NCBI RefSeq assembly: GCF_000805385.1
Contig: NZ_JTJW01000010.1
Coordinates: 806,001-870,000, forward strand
Origin: Mycolicibacterium setense
GTDB lineage: Bacteria > Actinomycetota > Actinomycetes > Mycobacteriales > Mycobacteriaceae
Reading direction: 5' to 3'
Length of the DNA: 64,000 bases
Position numbers and translations under genes: made by a program. Below the pieces are notes generated by a model. That model saw only the letters and a list, made by a program, of their open reading frames with translations, was not told the DNA's origin and did no database searches. Shown here one piece after another: positions 1 to 9,748 of this stretch. Position 1 is the first letter of the stretch; each line of letters opens with the position of its first letter.

Positions 1-859
1 AACCGAACACCGCGACCACCGCGGCGACGGTGGCCACCGTGGCGACCGGTACACCCAGCGCGCGGACGCCGAAGGCCACCGCGCCGAAGCTCAGCAGCAC
101 CTCGGCGGCCACGTAGGTCCAATGGCCGGCACCGATCACGCGGTGGCAGATGACGGTGAGGCCCAACAGTATTGCGCATGCCGCGGCCACGCCGACCGTA
201 CCGTGCGGGGCCGCAAGTACCCAGCCCGCCGCGGTGCCGATGGCGATCACCGGCGGACCGACCGCAGCGGCGATGTCGGCCCTGCCGAGGAATCGGCGTA
301 CGAGCGCAGCGCCGGCGACCAACGTGACGAGCGTCAGCGTCGCGGCGACCATGAGCGTCGGCCGGTGCGCCGACAACGCGGGGGCCAGCAGGAGCACCAC
401 CCACACGGCCGAGCACAGCCACAATCCTGCGAACGCCATCATCTGCGCCGCGGTGGCACTCCAGGCCGCGTACGACGCCCGGTTCAGCCGAGCCGCGGCG
501 TCCACCACGTCGTCGTACAGCGTCGGCGGCGTCAACGCACGGCGGGCCGAGAGGCGCAGCAGCTCACCGTTTTCCACTCCGGCCTCACGCAAGGTGCGGT
601 CGGGCTCCAGCGCGCCGGCCCTGCCTTCGCGGCTGAGCTCCCAGAATGTCCGCCGCTCATCGCGATCGGCCACGTCGTCGCTGCGCTCGTCGTCGCGGGA
701 CTTGATCAGCCGGGCCAGCTCGGGAAGGAATGCCGCCACCGGGACGTCGGCCGGGAGCGCGACATCGAGCTGGGTGCGGCCACCGACCACCGACACTCGG
801 ATCGCCTCGGGCGCAGCGGACACCACGTGCACCGGACGGAGCTCCTCGACCCCGGTCAC
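1..859 (-). CDS. EccD-like type VII secretion protein, N-terminal part (runs off left edge)
   Basis: About 286 residues are in the window. Read from a GTG at 859 whose GTGA overlaps the eccC stop (856-858), so translation is coupled. Residues about 20-115 look like the ubiquitin-like (YukD) fold that begins EccD proteins (RVSVVGGRTQLDVALP, then a late GVENGELLRL). From about residue 128 there are at least six hydrophobic segments, as expected for the 11-helix EccD channel subunit. EccD proteins form a dimeric barrel in the inner-membrane ESX complex. The oddity is that a second, complete EccD lies at 4979-6451. The alternative, an Rv3446c-type ESX-4 accessory protein, occupies this position in M. 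tuberculosis, but the N-terminal ubiquitin-like domain plus multiple helices favours EccD. The C-terminus is not visible. Confidence 0.72.
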   Translation of the reverse strand, partial: MTGVEELRPVHVVSAAPEAIRVSVVGGRTQLDVALPADVPVAAFLPELARLIKSRDDERSDDVADRDERRTFWELSREGRAGALEPDRTLREAGVENGELLRLSARRALTPPTLYDDVVDAAARLNRASYAAWSATAAQMMAFAGLWLCSAVWVVLLLAPALSAHRPTLMVAATLTLVTLVAGAALVRRFLGRADIAAAVGPPVIAIGTAAGWVLAAPHGTVGVAAACAILLGLTVICHRVIGAGHWTYVAAEVLLSFGAVAFGVRALGVPVATVATVAAVVAVFG

Positions 860-3800
860 AGGTCGGGCATCCTGGACAGTTGCACCACGCCGCTACGGGT
901 GCTGCGCGACACCAGCATGCCGCGGCCCGGAGGCATCGCGGTCGCCTTGAATCCGCCGAACAGACCGCCCTCGTCCTTGCTGCCGCTCATCACCAAACCG
1001 TTGCAGGACAGGTCTTTCAGGCGTCCGACGATCGAGTCCATCATCGCGCGGCCGGCACCGCCGCTGCGCCGGGTGATCACGACGCGCAACCCGATGTCAC
1101 GGGCCTGTGGCAGAAATTCGACCAGCGGGCCGAGCGGATGGCTCAGGGAACCACCGGGGATCAGGTCGTAGTCGTCGATCATCACGAACAGGTCCGGACC
1201 AGACCACCAGGATCGCTCCTTGAGTTGCTGCTGGGTGATGTCGTTGGGCGGCAGGCGATCTCTGAGCGCGCCGGCCAGCGCCGTCATCAGGTCCGTGCAC
1301 GACTGCGGGGCCGTTGCGTAGCCGCCGAGGTATTCGTCGGGGACGACACCGAGCATCGAGCGACGGAAGTCGACCAGGATGATCTTGGCCTCGAGCGGGC
1401 TGGCGTTCTCCATCACCCCGGCCGCGATGTTGCGCAACAGACCGGTCTTTCCGCATTCGGTGTCGGCGAAGGCGACCAGGTGTGGCTGGGAATCGAAATC
1501 CAGAACCACCGGCGCCAGCTCTTCCTCGTTGATGCCGATCGCGATACGGGCCTTGCTGAGCTGCCCGGCCTCGCGGGCCACCCGCACGACATCGTTGCGG
1601 TTCACGTCGTGCGGCAACATCCGGACCTTCGGCGCCTCGCGATCCTGGTAGTGGGCGCGCACCGCCTCGACGGCCGCGGCCACACCGGCAGGCAGATCCT
1701 CCACAGCCGAACTGGAGTCCAGGCGCGGCAATCCGATCAGGATGTGCAGCCGCTCGGAGTTGATACCTCGGCCCGGCCGCCCTATCGGCACCAGTTCGGC
1801 CGACCGGCGCGCCACCTCGCTGTCGATCGGGTCGCCGAGCCGGAGCTCGACTCGGGTACCGAGCATGTCCTTGACCGCCGGCCGGATCTCCATCCATCGC
1901 GATGCGGTGATGGCCACGTGCACGCCGTAGGACAGACCCTGAATGGCCAGCGACTGGATCACCGGGTCGAGCTGCTCGAAATCGCTCTTGATCGACGCCC
2001 AACCGTCGACGACCAGCACCACATCGCCGAAGTTGTCCTGGCTCAACGGATCCAGCGCGGCCTCGGCCGGCGGCAGGGTGGCCAGCCGGGCCTTGCGCTG
2101 ACGGAAGTCGCGCATCGACTCGATGCCGAGGTCGCGAAACAGCTGCTCGCGGCTCCGCAGCACGCCGGCGACCTCGGCCACGGTGCGCCGGATGGCGTCG
2201 GCGTCCATCCGGCCGGCCACCCCGCCGACGTGCGGCAGCTTCGCCAGGCTGGTCAGGGTGCCACCACCGAAGTCCAGGCAGTAGAACTGCAGCTGCTCGG
2301 GAGTGTGGGTGGCGGCGGCGGACAGGATGAGAGTGCGTAGCGCGGTGGACTTGCCCGACTGCGGCCCGCCGACCACCGCCACGTTGCCCTGGGCGCCGGA
2401 CAGGTCGACCATCAGCACGTCGCGGCGCTGATCGTAGGGCCGGTCCACCACACCCATCGGCATCCACAGCCGGCCGTTGAGATTCTGCGGGGAGGACCAA
2501 TCGGATTCGGGCAGAAGCTCGTTCACCGCGGGGCTGTCGTCCAGGGGCGGCAGCCACACCTCGTGGGCGGGCCTGCCGTGGCCGCGCAGCCGGCTGACCA
2601 CCATGTCGAGCAGGGTGGTCTTGCTCGGCCCGGAACTCGCCCTTTCCGGCTCGACCTCCGGAACATCGTGCAGCGCAGGTACCCGCTCGGGCACCGGATC
2701 CTTCTTCACCGGGGTGGCGGTGAACAGCTTGGGAGCCAGCGCCCCCAACTGCGTTACCCGCCCGGTGCGCGCCGAGACCCGCGGTTTGACGTACTCCCCC
2801 GACACATAGCACGCGTTGAACCGGATCGGTTCGGAGGCATCGCATTTCAGGAACGCCGAGCCCGGAACGCTGGGCAGGTGGTAGGCGTCGGGCACACCGA
2901 GCACGCTGCGTGACTCACCGGCCGAGAACGTCTTGAGGCCGATCCGGTAGGACAGGTGCGAGTCCAGGCCGCGCAGCTTGCCCTCCTCCAGCCGCTGCGA
3001 GGCCAGCAGCAGATGCATGTGCAGGGAGCGGCCCAGCCGGCCGATCATCACGAACAGCTCGGCGAAATCCGGTTTCTGCGATAGCAATTCGGAGAACTCG
3101 TCGACGACGATGAACAGCGCGGGCAGTGGTTCGAGGTCGGCGCCCGCCGCCCGGGCGCGCTCGTATTCGGTGACGTTCGGGAAGTTGCCCGCGGACCGCA
3201 GCAGCTCCTGGCGCCGGTTCATCTCACCGGCCAGCGCGTCCCGCATGCGGTCCACCATGGTCAGCTCGTCTTCGAGGTTGGTGATGATGGCCGCGATGTG
3301 GGCGATGCCGTCCAGCCCCAGGAATGTCGCGCCGCCCTTGAAGTCGACCAGAACCAGGTTGAGTTGCTCGGGCGAGTGCGATGTGATCATCGACAACACC
3401 AGGGTGCGCAGGAATTCCGACTTGCCCGACCCGGTGGCGCCGATGCAGAGCCCGTGCGGACCCATGCCGCCCTCGGCGGCCTCCTTGATGTCGAGTTCGA
3501 TGGGCTGACCGTTCGGGGTGATACCGATCGGCACCCGCAGCCGCTCCCGCGGGGACCGCTGCCGCCATATCTGTTCGGGCACGATGCCTGCGGCGTCGGG
3601 AATCTTCAGCAGCGCCATCAGTCCCGGATCGACCGCTCGCGAATCGGCCTCCAGGCTGACGATGTGCGCGGCGTTCGCCGGGCGGTAGCGCCCGATCCCC
3701 CGGGCCGTGGTCTCAGCCTCGGGGATCGTGATCGTGTCCGGGGTGGCGAAGCGTTCGACACCCACCGCGGTGCGCGCGGCCACGTCGTCGCCCTCGACGA

Positions 3801-4893
3801 CCAGTTGCAGGCTGCGGCGGGCCGACGCGCCTGCGCGCAGACCGTTGAGGTCCAACAGCGTCACGCTGTCCAGCCCGGCGTCGGTGATCAACTGCTCGTC
3901 GCCGGTGACGAATCCGTCGTCGAGCACCACGACGAGTTGTTTGAGGCCCTGCGTCGGCTGGGCGTTGCGGGTGAACCGGCCGCGCTCCGCCAACTCCGAA
4001 GACAACGCGGTCTCCATCAGCTCCAGCGTGGGGAACAGCAGCCGCATCGAACCCATGCCGTCGCGGGTCGACGAATGCTGCGCGTGCGGCAGCCATTTGA
4101 CCCAACTCCAGTTCTCACCGTCGGGGTTGGCCGTGACGATCGCCACCTGCACATGATCGGGGCCGTGAAAGGTGCACAGTTCCAGCACCATCGACCGCAC
4201 CAGCTGCTGGGCGAGCTTGCGCTCGCCTTCGAATGTGATGGTGGGGAACGCGCGCAGCGACACCGCGGTCGGTAGCGCGTGCACCACCGAATGGGTCTTG
4301 ACGAACCTGCGCAGCGCCACCGTCGACACCGGTTCCAGATCTTCGGGCGGGCCGGTCTCGGGTGCCATCAACCGCGTCGCCAACCGGTGGGTCCCGATAC
4401 CGACGCGGATGTGGCAGTAATCCGCGTCGCTGGGCCGCCGCTCCCACATGCGCCGGGTGCCGACCACATCGCTCAGTGCGCGCGGATCGGGGTGGCTCCA
4501 TTCCAGGGCGGTGCGTTGCTCGGCACCGGTGGTGTCGGCTTCCTCGCGAAGGTTCGCCAGATAGCTGAAGTAGTCCTTACGCTCCTCGTTGAGCTCGGCA
4601 GCGGCTTTGCCATTGCGCTGCCCGCCGCCCATGAACATGCCGACCATCGACATGATCATCATCATCGGGAAGAGCAGGAACATCGGGCTTCTGGCCATGT
4701 CCCTGCCACCGACGGTGATCATCAGCGCGATCATGCCGATCACGGCGACCAGCATCACGAATGGCATCAGACGCATCAGCAGGTTGCCCGGAATGGCGCG
4801 CGGCACCTCGGGGGGTGGAGCCAGGTTGACCTCGCCGCCCGGCATCCGCGGCGGCGCGACCCGTAGGCGTCGGACAAACCCCTGCGTACTCAA
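856..4893 (-). CDS. eccC: EccC, FtsK/SpoIIIE-type ATPase of a type VII (ESX) secretion system
   Basis: Motor and substrate-recognition ATPase of the ESX inner-membrane complex, 1345 residues as a single chain (not split into Ca/Cb as in ESX-1). Two membrane helices lie at about residues 38-90. Three P-loop domains follow: Walker A GATGSGKS near residue 480 with FIVVDEF, GGPQSGKS near 843 with VLVVDG, and ADTECGKT near 1148 with FVMIDD. Only the first has a classical acidic DE Walker B; the others are degenerate, as usual in EccC. Start chosen: TTG at 4893 behind GGGAGGGAAGG; a longer frame to 5172 would run through the divergent eccD and lacks a signal. It is divergent from eccD (85-nt gap) and coupled to the downstream eccD-like gene. 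The length is nearer EccC2/3/5 than my recollection of EccC4 (about 1236). Confidence 0.95.
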   Translation of the reverse strand: MSTQGFVRRLRVAPPRMPGGEVNLAPPPEVPRAIPGNLLMRLMPFVMLVAVIGMIALMITVGGRDMARSPMFLLFPMMMIMSMVGMFMGGGQRNGKAAAELNEERKDYFSYLANLREEADTTGAEQRTALEWSHPDPRALSDVVGTRRMWERRPSDADYCHIRVGIGTHRLATRLMAPETGPPEDLEPVSTVALRRFVKTHSVVHALPTAVSLRAFPTITFEGERKLAQQLVRSMVLELCTFHGPDHVQVAIVTANPDGENWSWVKWLPHAQHSSTRDGMGSMRLLFPTLELMETALSSELAERGRFTRNAQPTQGLKQLVVVLDDGFVTGDEQLITDAGLDSVTLLDLNGLRAGASARRSLQLVVEGDDVAARTAVGVERFATPDTITIPEAETTARGIGRYRPANAAHIVSLEADSRAVDPGLMALLKIPDAAGIVPEQIWRQRSPRERLRVPIGITPNGQPIELDIKEAAEGGMGPHGLCIGATGSGKSEFLRTLVLSMITSHSPEQLNLVLVDFKGGATFLGLDGIAHIAAIITNLEDELTMVDRMRDALAGEMNRRQELLRSAGNFPNVTEYERARAAGADLEPLPALFIVVDEFSELLSQKPDFAELFVMIGRLGRSLHMHLLLASQRLEEGKLRGLDSHLSYRIGLKTFSAGESRSVLGVPDAYHLPSVPGSAFLKCDASEPIRFNACYVSGEYVKPRVSARTGRVTQLGALAPKLFTATPVKKDPVPERVPALHDVPEVEPERASSGPSKTTLLDMVVSRLRGHGRPAHEVWLPPLDDSPAVNELLPESDWSSPQNLNGRLWMPMGVVDRPYDQRRDVLMVDLSGAQGNVAVVGGPQSGKSTALRTLILSAAATHTPEQLQFYCLDFGGGTLTSLAKLPHVGGVAGRMDADAIRRTVAEVAGVLRSREQLFRDLGIESMRDFRQRKARLATLPPAEAALDPLSQDNFGDVVLVVDGWASIKSDFEQLDPVIQSLAIQGLSYGVHVAITASRWMEIRPAVKDMLGTRVELRLGDPIDSEVARRSAELVPIGRPGRGINSERLHILIGLPRLDSSSAVEDLPAGVAAAVEAVRAHYQDREAPKVRMLPHDVNRNDVVRVAREAGQLSKARIAIGINEEELAPVVLDFDSQPHLVAFADTECGKTGLLRNIAAGVMENASPLEAKIILVDFRRSMLGVVPDEYLGGYATAPQSCTDLMTALAGALRDRLPPNDITQQQLKERSWWSGPDLFVMIDDYDLIPGGSLSHPLGPLVEFLPQARDIGLRVVITRRSGGAGRAMMDSIVGRLKDLSCNGLVMSGSKDEGGLFGGFKATAMPPGRGMLVSRSTRSGVVQLSRMPDL

Positions 4894-4978
4894 CCTTCCC
4901 TCCCCGGAAGCTGCTGAAGCCGGATGCTGGGTATTGTTCGTGTCGAGCAATCCCATTGCGCAGGAGGCCGACTGGATT

Positions 4979-6451
4979 GTGACCCTACTTGAGCCAGAGC
5001 TTGATGCAGAAGCCGAACCCGAGCTGAGCCGCTTGACCTTGGTGGTCGGCGAGCTGAACATCGACGTCGGGCTGCCCGCACACGTCAGCATCGCCCAGTA
5101 CATGCCCGATGTCATCGACATCGCGAACGAGCAGATCACCGCCCAGGACGCGATCATCGAGTTCGACGCCACCGACGGGCGCTGGACACTGGCCCCGCTC
5201 GGCGGCGAGCCGATCGCTCCGCAGCTGTCCCTCGGTGAGGCGGGCGTCTACGACGGCGACCTGTTGATGATCCGTGCGGTGGGCCAGCCGGTCAGTCCCC
5301 TGCTGTTCGACGACGTCGACGACACGAGCGCCGCAGACACCGGGCCAGGCACCGTGCGGAGCTGGCTCACGGCCAACGCCACCGCGCTGGCCGGCTTCGG
5401 TGTCACCGCGGCCGCCGGTGTCACGCTGGCCGGAGTGCTGGCGCATTGGACCGCCCAGCCCGCGGTGCCCGCGGCGGTGCTGATCCTCGGGGTTCTGGGA
5501 GTGCTACTGGCCTGCCTGGTCGCGCACCGCGCGGGGGCAGGCTCAGCGCCGGGCTGGATCGCCGCGGTGTCGACACCGCTGGTTTTCGCGGGCTCGCTGT
5601 ACCTGGTGCCCGGCGGTTCCGGCGTCACATCCCTGCCGATGGCGTTCGCGCTGACCGCGTTCGGGGCACTGCTGGTGCTCCTCGTCTCGGGCAGCGGATC
5701 GGCCGTGTACACCGCGATCATCGCGGTATGCGCTTTCGGCGGCGTCAGTTCCACGGCAATGTTGCTGTGGCAGCCGCCCATCCGCTCGGTGGGGGCTTTG
5801 CTCGCGACCGTGGCCGTTATCGTCGTCTACCTCGCCCCTCGGGTGACCATCGGGCTGTCGAAGCTCCCGATCCCGCGGGTGCCGACGGCAGGTGAACCGC
5901 TCGATGACATCGAGACACAGGGCGGCACCACCGTCGAGGGCGTCAACGCGATCGGCAAGCAGATCATCCCCACCGAGGAAGACCTGATCAGCCGGGTGCG
6001 GCGGGCGAATCAGCACCTCACCGGGATCCTGGTCGCGGCCGCGCTCGCGGCCCTGGCCGGTTGTTACCTGGCAGTCGACGTCACCAACGGGTTCTATTGG
6101 CAGGGCACCGTTTTCGCCATCATGGTGGCGACGGTGCTGTGCCTGCGCGGTCGCGGCCATCACGACCTGGTGCAGTCGGCGACCCTCATCGGCAGCGGGC
6201 TGACCATCGCCGTCGCCGTCGTGCTCAAGACGGCGGTGAACGTCGAGGGCTGGGAGGTCCGCGCCGTCGTCGCGCTGCTCGCCCTGATGGTGCTGGTCCT
6301 GGCGTGCGGGCTGGTCGCACCCCTGCGCGAGTTCTCCCCGGTGATGCGGCGTCAGGTCGAGATACTCGAATACATCGCCGTGGGATCGCTGTTCCCGCTG
6401 TGCTTCTGGATCATCCGGGTCTACGCGTTCTTCCGCGAGATGCGCCTCTGA
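4979..6451 (+). CDS. eccD: EccD, ESX inner-membrane channel subunit (complete copy)
   Basis: 490 residues. An N-terminal ubiquitin-like domain (about residues 10-105, LSRLTLVVGELNIDVGLP ... GVYDGDLLMI) is followed by about eleven hydrophobic helices and a C-terminal segment of EccD type (VEILEYIAVGSLFPLCFWII, then a short basic tail). Start: GTG at 4979 with AGGAGG ten nucleotides upstream; the frame is open further left but that part overlaps eccC. Together with EccB, EccC and EccE it would form the membrane complex, in which EccD is present as two copies per protomer. Its stop is 4 nt from the convergent eccB stop. The divergent eccC/eccD arrangement resembles ESX-4, but a mycosin gene would be expected next and is not there. 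Confidence 0.92.
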   Translation: MTLLEPELDAEAEPELSRLTLVVGELNIDVGLPAHVSIAQYMPDVIDIANEQITAQDAIIEFDATDGRWTLAPLGGEPIAPQLSLGEAGVYDGDLLMIRAVGQPVSPLLFDDVDDTSAADTGPGTVRSWLTANATALAGFGVTAAAGVTLAGVLAHWTAQPAVPAAVLILGVLGVLLACLVAHRAGAGSAPGWIAAVSTPLVFAGSLYLVPGGSGVTSLPMAFALTAFGALLVLLVSGSGSAVYTAIIAVCAFGGVSSTAMLLWQPPIRSVGALLATVAVIVVYLAPRVTIGLSKLPIPRVPTAGEPLDDIETQGGTTVEGVNAIGKQIIPTEEDLISRVRRANQHLTGILVAAALAALAGCYLAVDVTNGFYWQGTVFAIMVATVLCLRGRGHHDLVQSATLIGSGLTIAVAVVLKTAVNVEGWEVRAVVALLALMVLVLACGLVAPLREFSPVMRRQVEILEYIAVGSLFPLCFWIIRVYAFFREMRL

Positions 6452-6455
6452 CGGC

Positions 6456-7961
6456 TCACTGCTCGCCCGTCGACACCTTGCTGCTGTCGGGGTCGGCGGC
6501 CATGCCGTCATGGGCGACCAGAGCCGCCTCCTGCGACAGCTCCGGCCCGGGTGGCAACAACGACAGCACCGGCCACGGTGCCCACTGCGGGGCGTTGGCC
6601 GGTCCGTCGGGAACCTTGACGCCGCTGACACCGAGCACCTCGGCGGTCGGCAGATCCTTGATGTGGTAGCGCACTCCGGTATCGGAGACGTAGAACAGCT
6701 GCCCGGTCGAGCGACTGTCCGGATCGGTACCGGTTGCCTGCACGAACTCACCGGCCCCCGGGGTCAGGTACACCGAATCCGCTCCGGGCCCGCTGCCGTC
6801 GGCGCTGGCCAGCCGAACCATCTGCGCTCCGTCGGCAGTGGGCAGCCGGTGCCCGACCAGCAGCCGCACGTCGGCATGAGCGTCGGTGTTGGACCGCTGC
6901 CATCCCATGCACACCACGCGGTCCGGGTTCGGCGGCACGATCCGCGGCGACACCAGCGGGTAGTGGTCGGTCGGAAGCCGGTGCACTGTCGGCACCTCGG
7001 CCAGCGTCGCAGGCGCGATTTCGTCGATCTGCCCGGTGGCCACCTCGCCGGAGGCGCTGTAGCGGATGATGTCGGCGGTCGCCTGCGAGACCGGCTGCAG
7101 CCCTTCGCGCAGCACGACGTAGAGCTGCTCACCGCGGGAGTCGACGGAACTGACGATGGCGCCGACGGGATGGTCCGGTCCGAGCGGGCCGGGCTCCCCC
7201 GAACCCTGGATGAGTACCGGCGTGATCGGGTCGACCAGCGGGAACGTGTTGAGCAAGGACGACGACATCGGCCGGGAGGCGGCACCCTGGAGGTGAAGAC
7301 CGTTGATCAGAACCGGATCTGACACGTCGATCGGGGCCCGCACGCCCCGATAGATGAGGTAGGTGGTGCCTCCGGTTTCGGTGAGGATCGCCTCGGCGGA
7401 ATCGACCGGGCGGATGCCGTTGTCGAGCACCGGATCGTTGGCCAGCACCGTGGTCTGCAGACTGGCGGTGCCGGTGGTTTCGGTGACGGCCGGCATCAGC
7501 AGGTTGTCGCAGACGGTCCACGACGACTTCGCCAGGTCGTCGCCGCGGTTGATGCTCGCCGGCGCGCCGACGATGCCGACCATGGGTCCACGCGGTACGG
7601 CGTCGAGGAACTTGTCGTCGACCTCTTTGGGGCTGTCGTTCTTGCCGGTGATCAGCCGGGCCGACGCGAGGTTGAGCACGGGGTGGATCTGGTCGCCGAT
7701 CCGGACGTACGGCGCACCGCTGGACTTGCTCAGCACGATCTGCGCGTCGCCGATGTTGGGGGACGGCTTGAAGAACGCCATCACGGCGGCCGCCCCGGTG
7801 ATCAGCACGGCGATCACCATTCCCACGATGAGGGCCCGCATCTGACCACGCATGGGGTCGTGGATCATCCGCGAATCGCCCCGGATGAGTGCGTGCTCAA
7901 GGCGGCGGATCAGGAAACGGTAACCGTTCACCTGTGCGCGAGTGGTAACTTGCGCTGGCAT
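6456..7961 (-). CDS. eccB: EccB, ESX core membrane/periplasmic subunit
   Basis: 501 residues. The canonical EccB opening (MPAQVTTRAQVNGYRFLIRR) is followed by a single membrane helix at about residues 45-67 and a large extracytoplasmic domain with the PSPNIGDAQIVLSKSSGAPYV-type repeats and paired cysteines (VCDNL, VVCMGW). EccB sits on the periplasmic side of the complex and binds MycP in known systems. Start: ATG at 7961. No Shine-Dalgarno is visible upstream; a TATACC element six nucleotides before the ATG hints at a leaderless transcript, though the last base is not the expected T. It is divergent from eccE (65-nt gap) and convergent with eccD. Confidence 0.95.
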   Translation of the reverse strand: MPAQVTTRAQVNGYRFLIRRLEHALIRGDSRMIHDPMRGQMRALIVGMVIAVLITGAAAVMAFFKPSPNIGDAQIVLSKSSGAPYVRIGDQIHPVLNLASARLITGKNDSPKEVDDKFLDAVPRGPMVGIVGAPASINRGDDLAKSSWTVCDNLLMPAVTETTGTASLQTTVLANDPVLDNGIRPVDSAEAILTETGGTTYLIYRGVRAPIDVSDPVLINGLHLQGAASRPMSSSLLNTFPLVDPITPVLIQGSGEPGPLGPDHPVGAIVSSVDSRGEQLYVVLREGLQPVSQATADIIRYSASGEVATGQIDEIAPATLAEVPTVHRLPTDHYPLVSPRIVPPNPDRVVCMGWQRSNTDAHADVRLLVGHRLPTADGAQMVRLASADGSGPGADSVYLTPGAGEFVQATGTDPDSRSTGQLFYVSDTGVRYHIKDLPTAEVLGVSGVKVPDGPANAPQWAPWPVLSLLPPGPELSQEAALVAHDGMAADPDSSKVSTGEQ

Positions 7962-8026
7962 GCGTAGGGTATAGCACGTCCGCACCACCTCGACATGACC
8001 TGCTGGAGAGCGGCTACTGAAATGCA

Positions 8027-9733
8027 ATGCGTCCATTGACTTTCGCAGCAAAGCTGACCACAGCCGGCGATACCGGTCCGCAGCGGCTGGTCCCCCTGGT
8101 CGACCTGATCGCCCTGCAAATACTGGTCGTGGCCGGCACCGTCGTCGCCCAGCAAATGCATCGGCCCGGCTGGCACGGCGCGGCCGTTGGCCTGGTGGTG
8201 GCGTTGCTGCTGGTCGCTCCGGTGGTTCGGGGAACGACGGCGCCCCGGGCGCTGGCCCTGCGCGGCACATACCTTCGCAATCGACGACGGCGCACGCGTA
8301 AGCGCGCAGGCAAGACCGGTCCCGGTTCACTGCCTGTCGAACCGTTCGACGTTCCGACCTCCGACGGATTGCAGATCGGATTCCGTTGGAACGGCACGAC
8401 GTTGCTGTCGTTGCTCAAGATCGACGAAAATCCCAGGGCTCTGACGGTTTTGGAGCCGGGAGTCACGGTTTCCGGTGAGATGGTTCCCGTGCAGGCCCTG
8501 CTGGACTGTCTGCGCCAGTTCGACATCACGCTCGAGTCCATCGACATCATCAGCCAGGGCGCCCGCTCGGCCGGTCACACCGACGTCGCCGCCGTGTATG
8601 ACTCCGTGTTGGGGCCGCTGCCCGCGATCGCCCAGCGCACGGTGTGGATTGCCGTGCGGTTCAACCCCTCACGCTGCGCGGAGGCGGTTCGGCGCCGGGG
8701 CGGCGACCGCGACGGCATCCTGCGCGCCGCCACCACCGCGACCCGGCGTGTCGCCAATCGGCTGGCCGAGGCGGGTCTGCAGCCCCAGTTCCTGTCGGCG
8801 AGCGGCATCGCGGCGGCCACCAATCAGCTCAGTGACGGCGTCAACCTCGGCAGCGTCGAGGAAACGTGGGAAGACTGCCGCGAAGGCCACTTCCGGCTGT
8901 CCAGCTTCGCCGTGCAGCCGGACATGCTGACCACGCCGGGCCTCGGGCTGCTGTGGACAGTGCCCAGCTACTCCACCACCGTGTGTCTGTCGCTGCGCGA
9001 GAGTGCCGACCAGGATCTGGTCCAGGTTCGTGGTCTGGTCCGCTTCGACAGCGACGTGCGCGTCCCCACCCAACTGCGCGGCCTCACCCCGTTGCACGGG
9101 CAGCAGTATTCCGCGCTGGCGGCCACGCTGCCGATCCCGGCGGTTCCCGGGGCCGGTCGGCTCGGGCACTGGGCGTCGGGCCTTCGCGGCGACGCGCTGA
9201 GTGAGCTCGCGCTGCCCGCGTCGGGCTGCGGTCAGGTGATCGGTGCGGACCAGGAGGGACGCGCGGTAGCGCTGCCGGTGTTCGGCCCGCAGATCCGGCG
9301 GGTGGAGATCATCGGGACGCTGCACCTGGCCCAGCAGGTGGTGCTGCGCTCGCTCGCGTTGGGCGCCCGGGTGCTGGTGCACACCCGACGGCCCGCGTAC
9401 TGGCGCGACATGGTCGACGCCGTCGGCCGCCATGACCTGCTGTGGGTTGCGGACTTCAACCGGCGCGCCATCCAGGCCGGCGCTGAGCGCAATTACACCG
9501 TCGAGATGTTCGACGGTGTTCCAGAACAATCGGTCCGGATCGGCGTCACCACCATGGTGCTCGCACCGCCCAACACGCCTGCCTCCGAGCACGCCGACGT
9601 GGTCCTGGACCTGATCTCACTGGAACACGACACTGTGAAGGCCAGCACCCAGGCCGGCTCGGCGGTGGTGACGATGGTCGCCACCGACGACGAGATGCGT
9701 TATCTGAGAGCATCGGCGAACAGCACTGACTGA
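8027..9733 (+). CDS. eccE: EccE, ESX peripheral membrane subunit
   Basis: 568 residues, somewhat long for EccE. Two hydrophobic helices (about residues 24-42 and 48-65) are followed by an Arg/Lys-rich turn (NRRRRTRKRAGK) and a large soluble domain matching type VII EccE (FRWNGTTLLSLLKI; LDCLRQFDITLESIDI). EccE lines the outside of the EccC/EccD complex. EccE is absent from the classical M. tuberculosis ESX-4 locus, so its presence beside an ESX-4-like divergent eccC/eccD pair is informative. A DUF5336 gene follows after 15 nt and is probably cotranscribed. The start at 8027 has only a distant GGAGAG, so it is less certain than the identity. Confidence 0.85.
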   Translation: MRPLTFAAKLTTAGDTGPQRLVPLVDLIALQILVVAGTVVAQQMHRPGWHGAAVGLVVALLLVAPVVRGTTAPRALALRGTYLRNRRRRTRKRAGKTGPGSLPVEPFDVPTSDGLQIGFRWNGTTLLSLLKIDENPRALTVLEPGVTVSGEMVPVQALLDCLRQFDITLESIDIISQGARSAGHTDVAAVYDSVLGPLPAIAQRTVWIAVRFNPSRCAEAVRRRGGDRDGILRAATTATRRVANRLAEAGLQPQFLSASGIAAATNQLSDGVNLGSVEETWEDCREGHFRLSSFAVQPDMLTTPGLGLLWTVPSYSTTVCLSLRESADQDLVQVRGLVRFDSDVRVPTQLRGLTPLHGQQYSALAATLPIPAVPGAGRLGHWASGLRGDALSELALPASGCGQVIGADQEGRAVALPVFGPQIRRVEIIGTLHLAQQVVLRSLALGARVLVHTRRPAYWRDMVDAVGRHDLLWVADFNRRAIQAGAERNYTVEMFDGVPEQSVRIGVTTMVLAPPNTPASEHADVVLDLISLEHDTVKASTQAGSAVVTMVATDDEMRYLRASANSTD

Positions 9734-9748
9734 TGTGAAGGAGTGATC

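Noticed and set aside
730..2340. Long plus-strand reading frame opposite eccC (also 3298-4275)
   Set aside because: Arg/His/Gly-rich shadow of the GC-rich eccC coding strand; no recognisable motifs.
4894..5172. Longer EccC start at 5172
   Set aside because: It would run through the divergent eccD coding region; TTG 4893 has a good ribosome-binding site.
6452..6455. Loss of mycP taken as proof of a dead ESX system
   Set aside because: The locus is cut by the window edge and mycosins can be encoded elsewhere.
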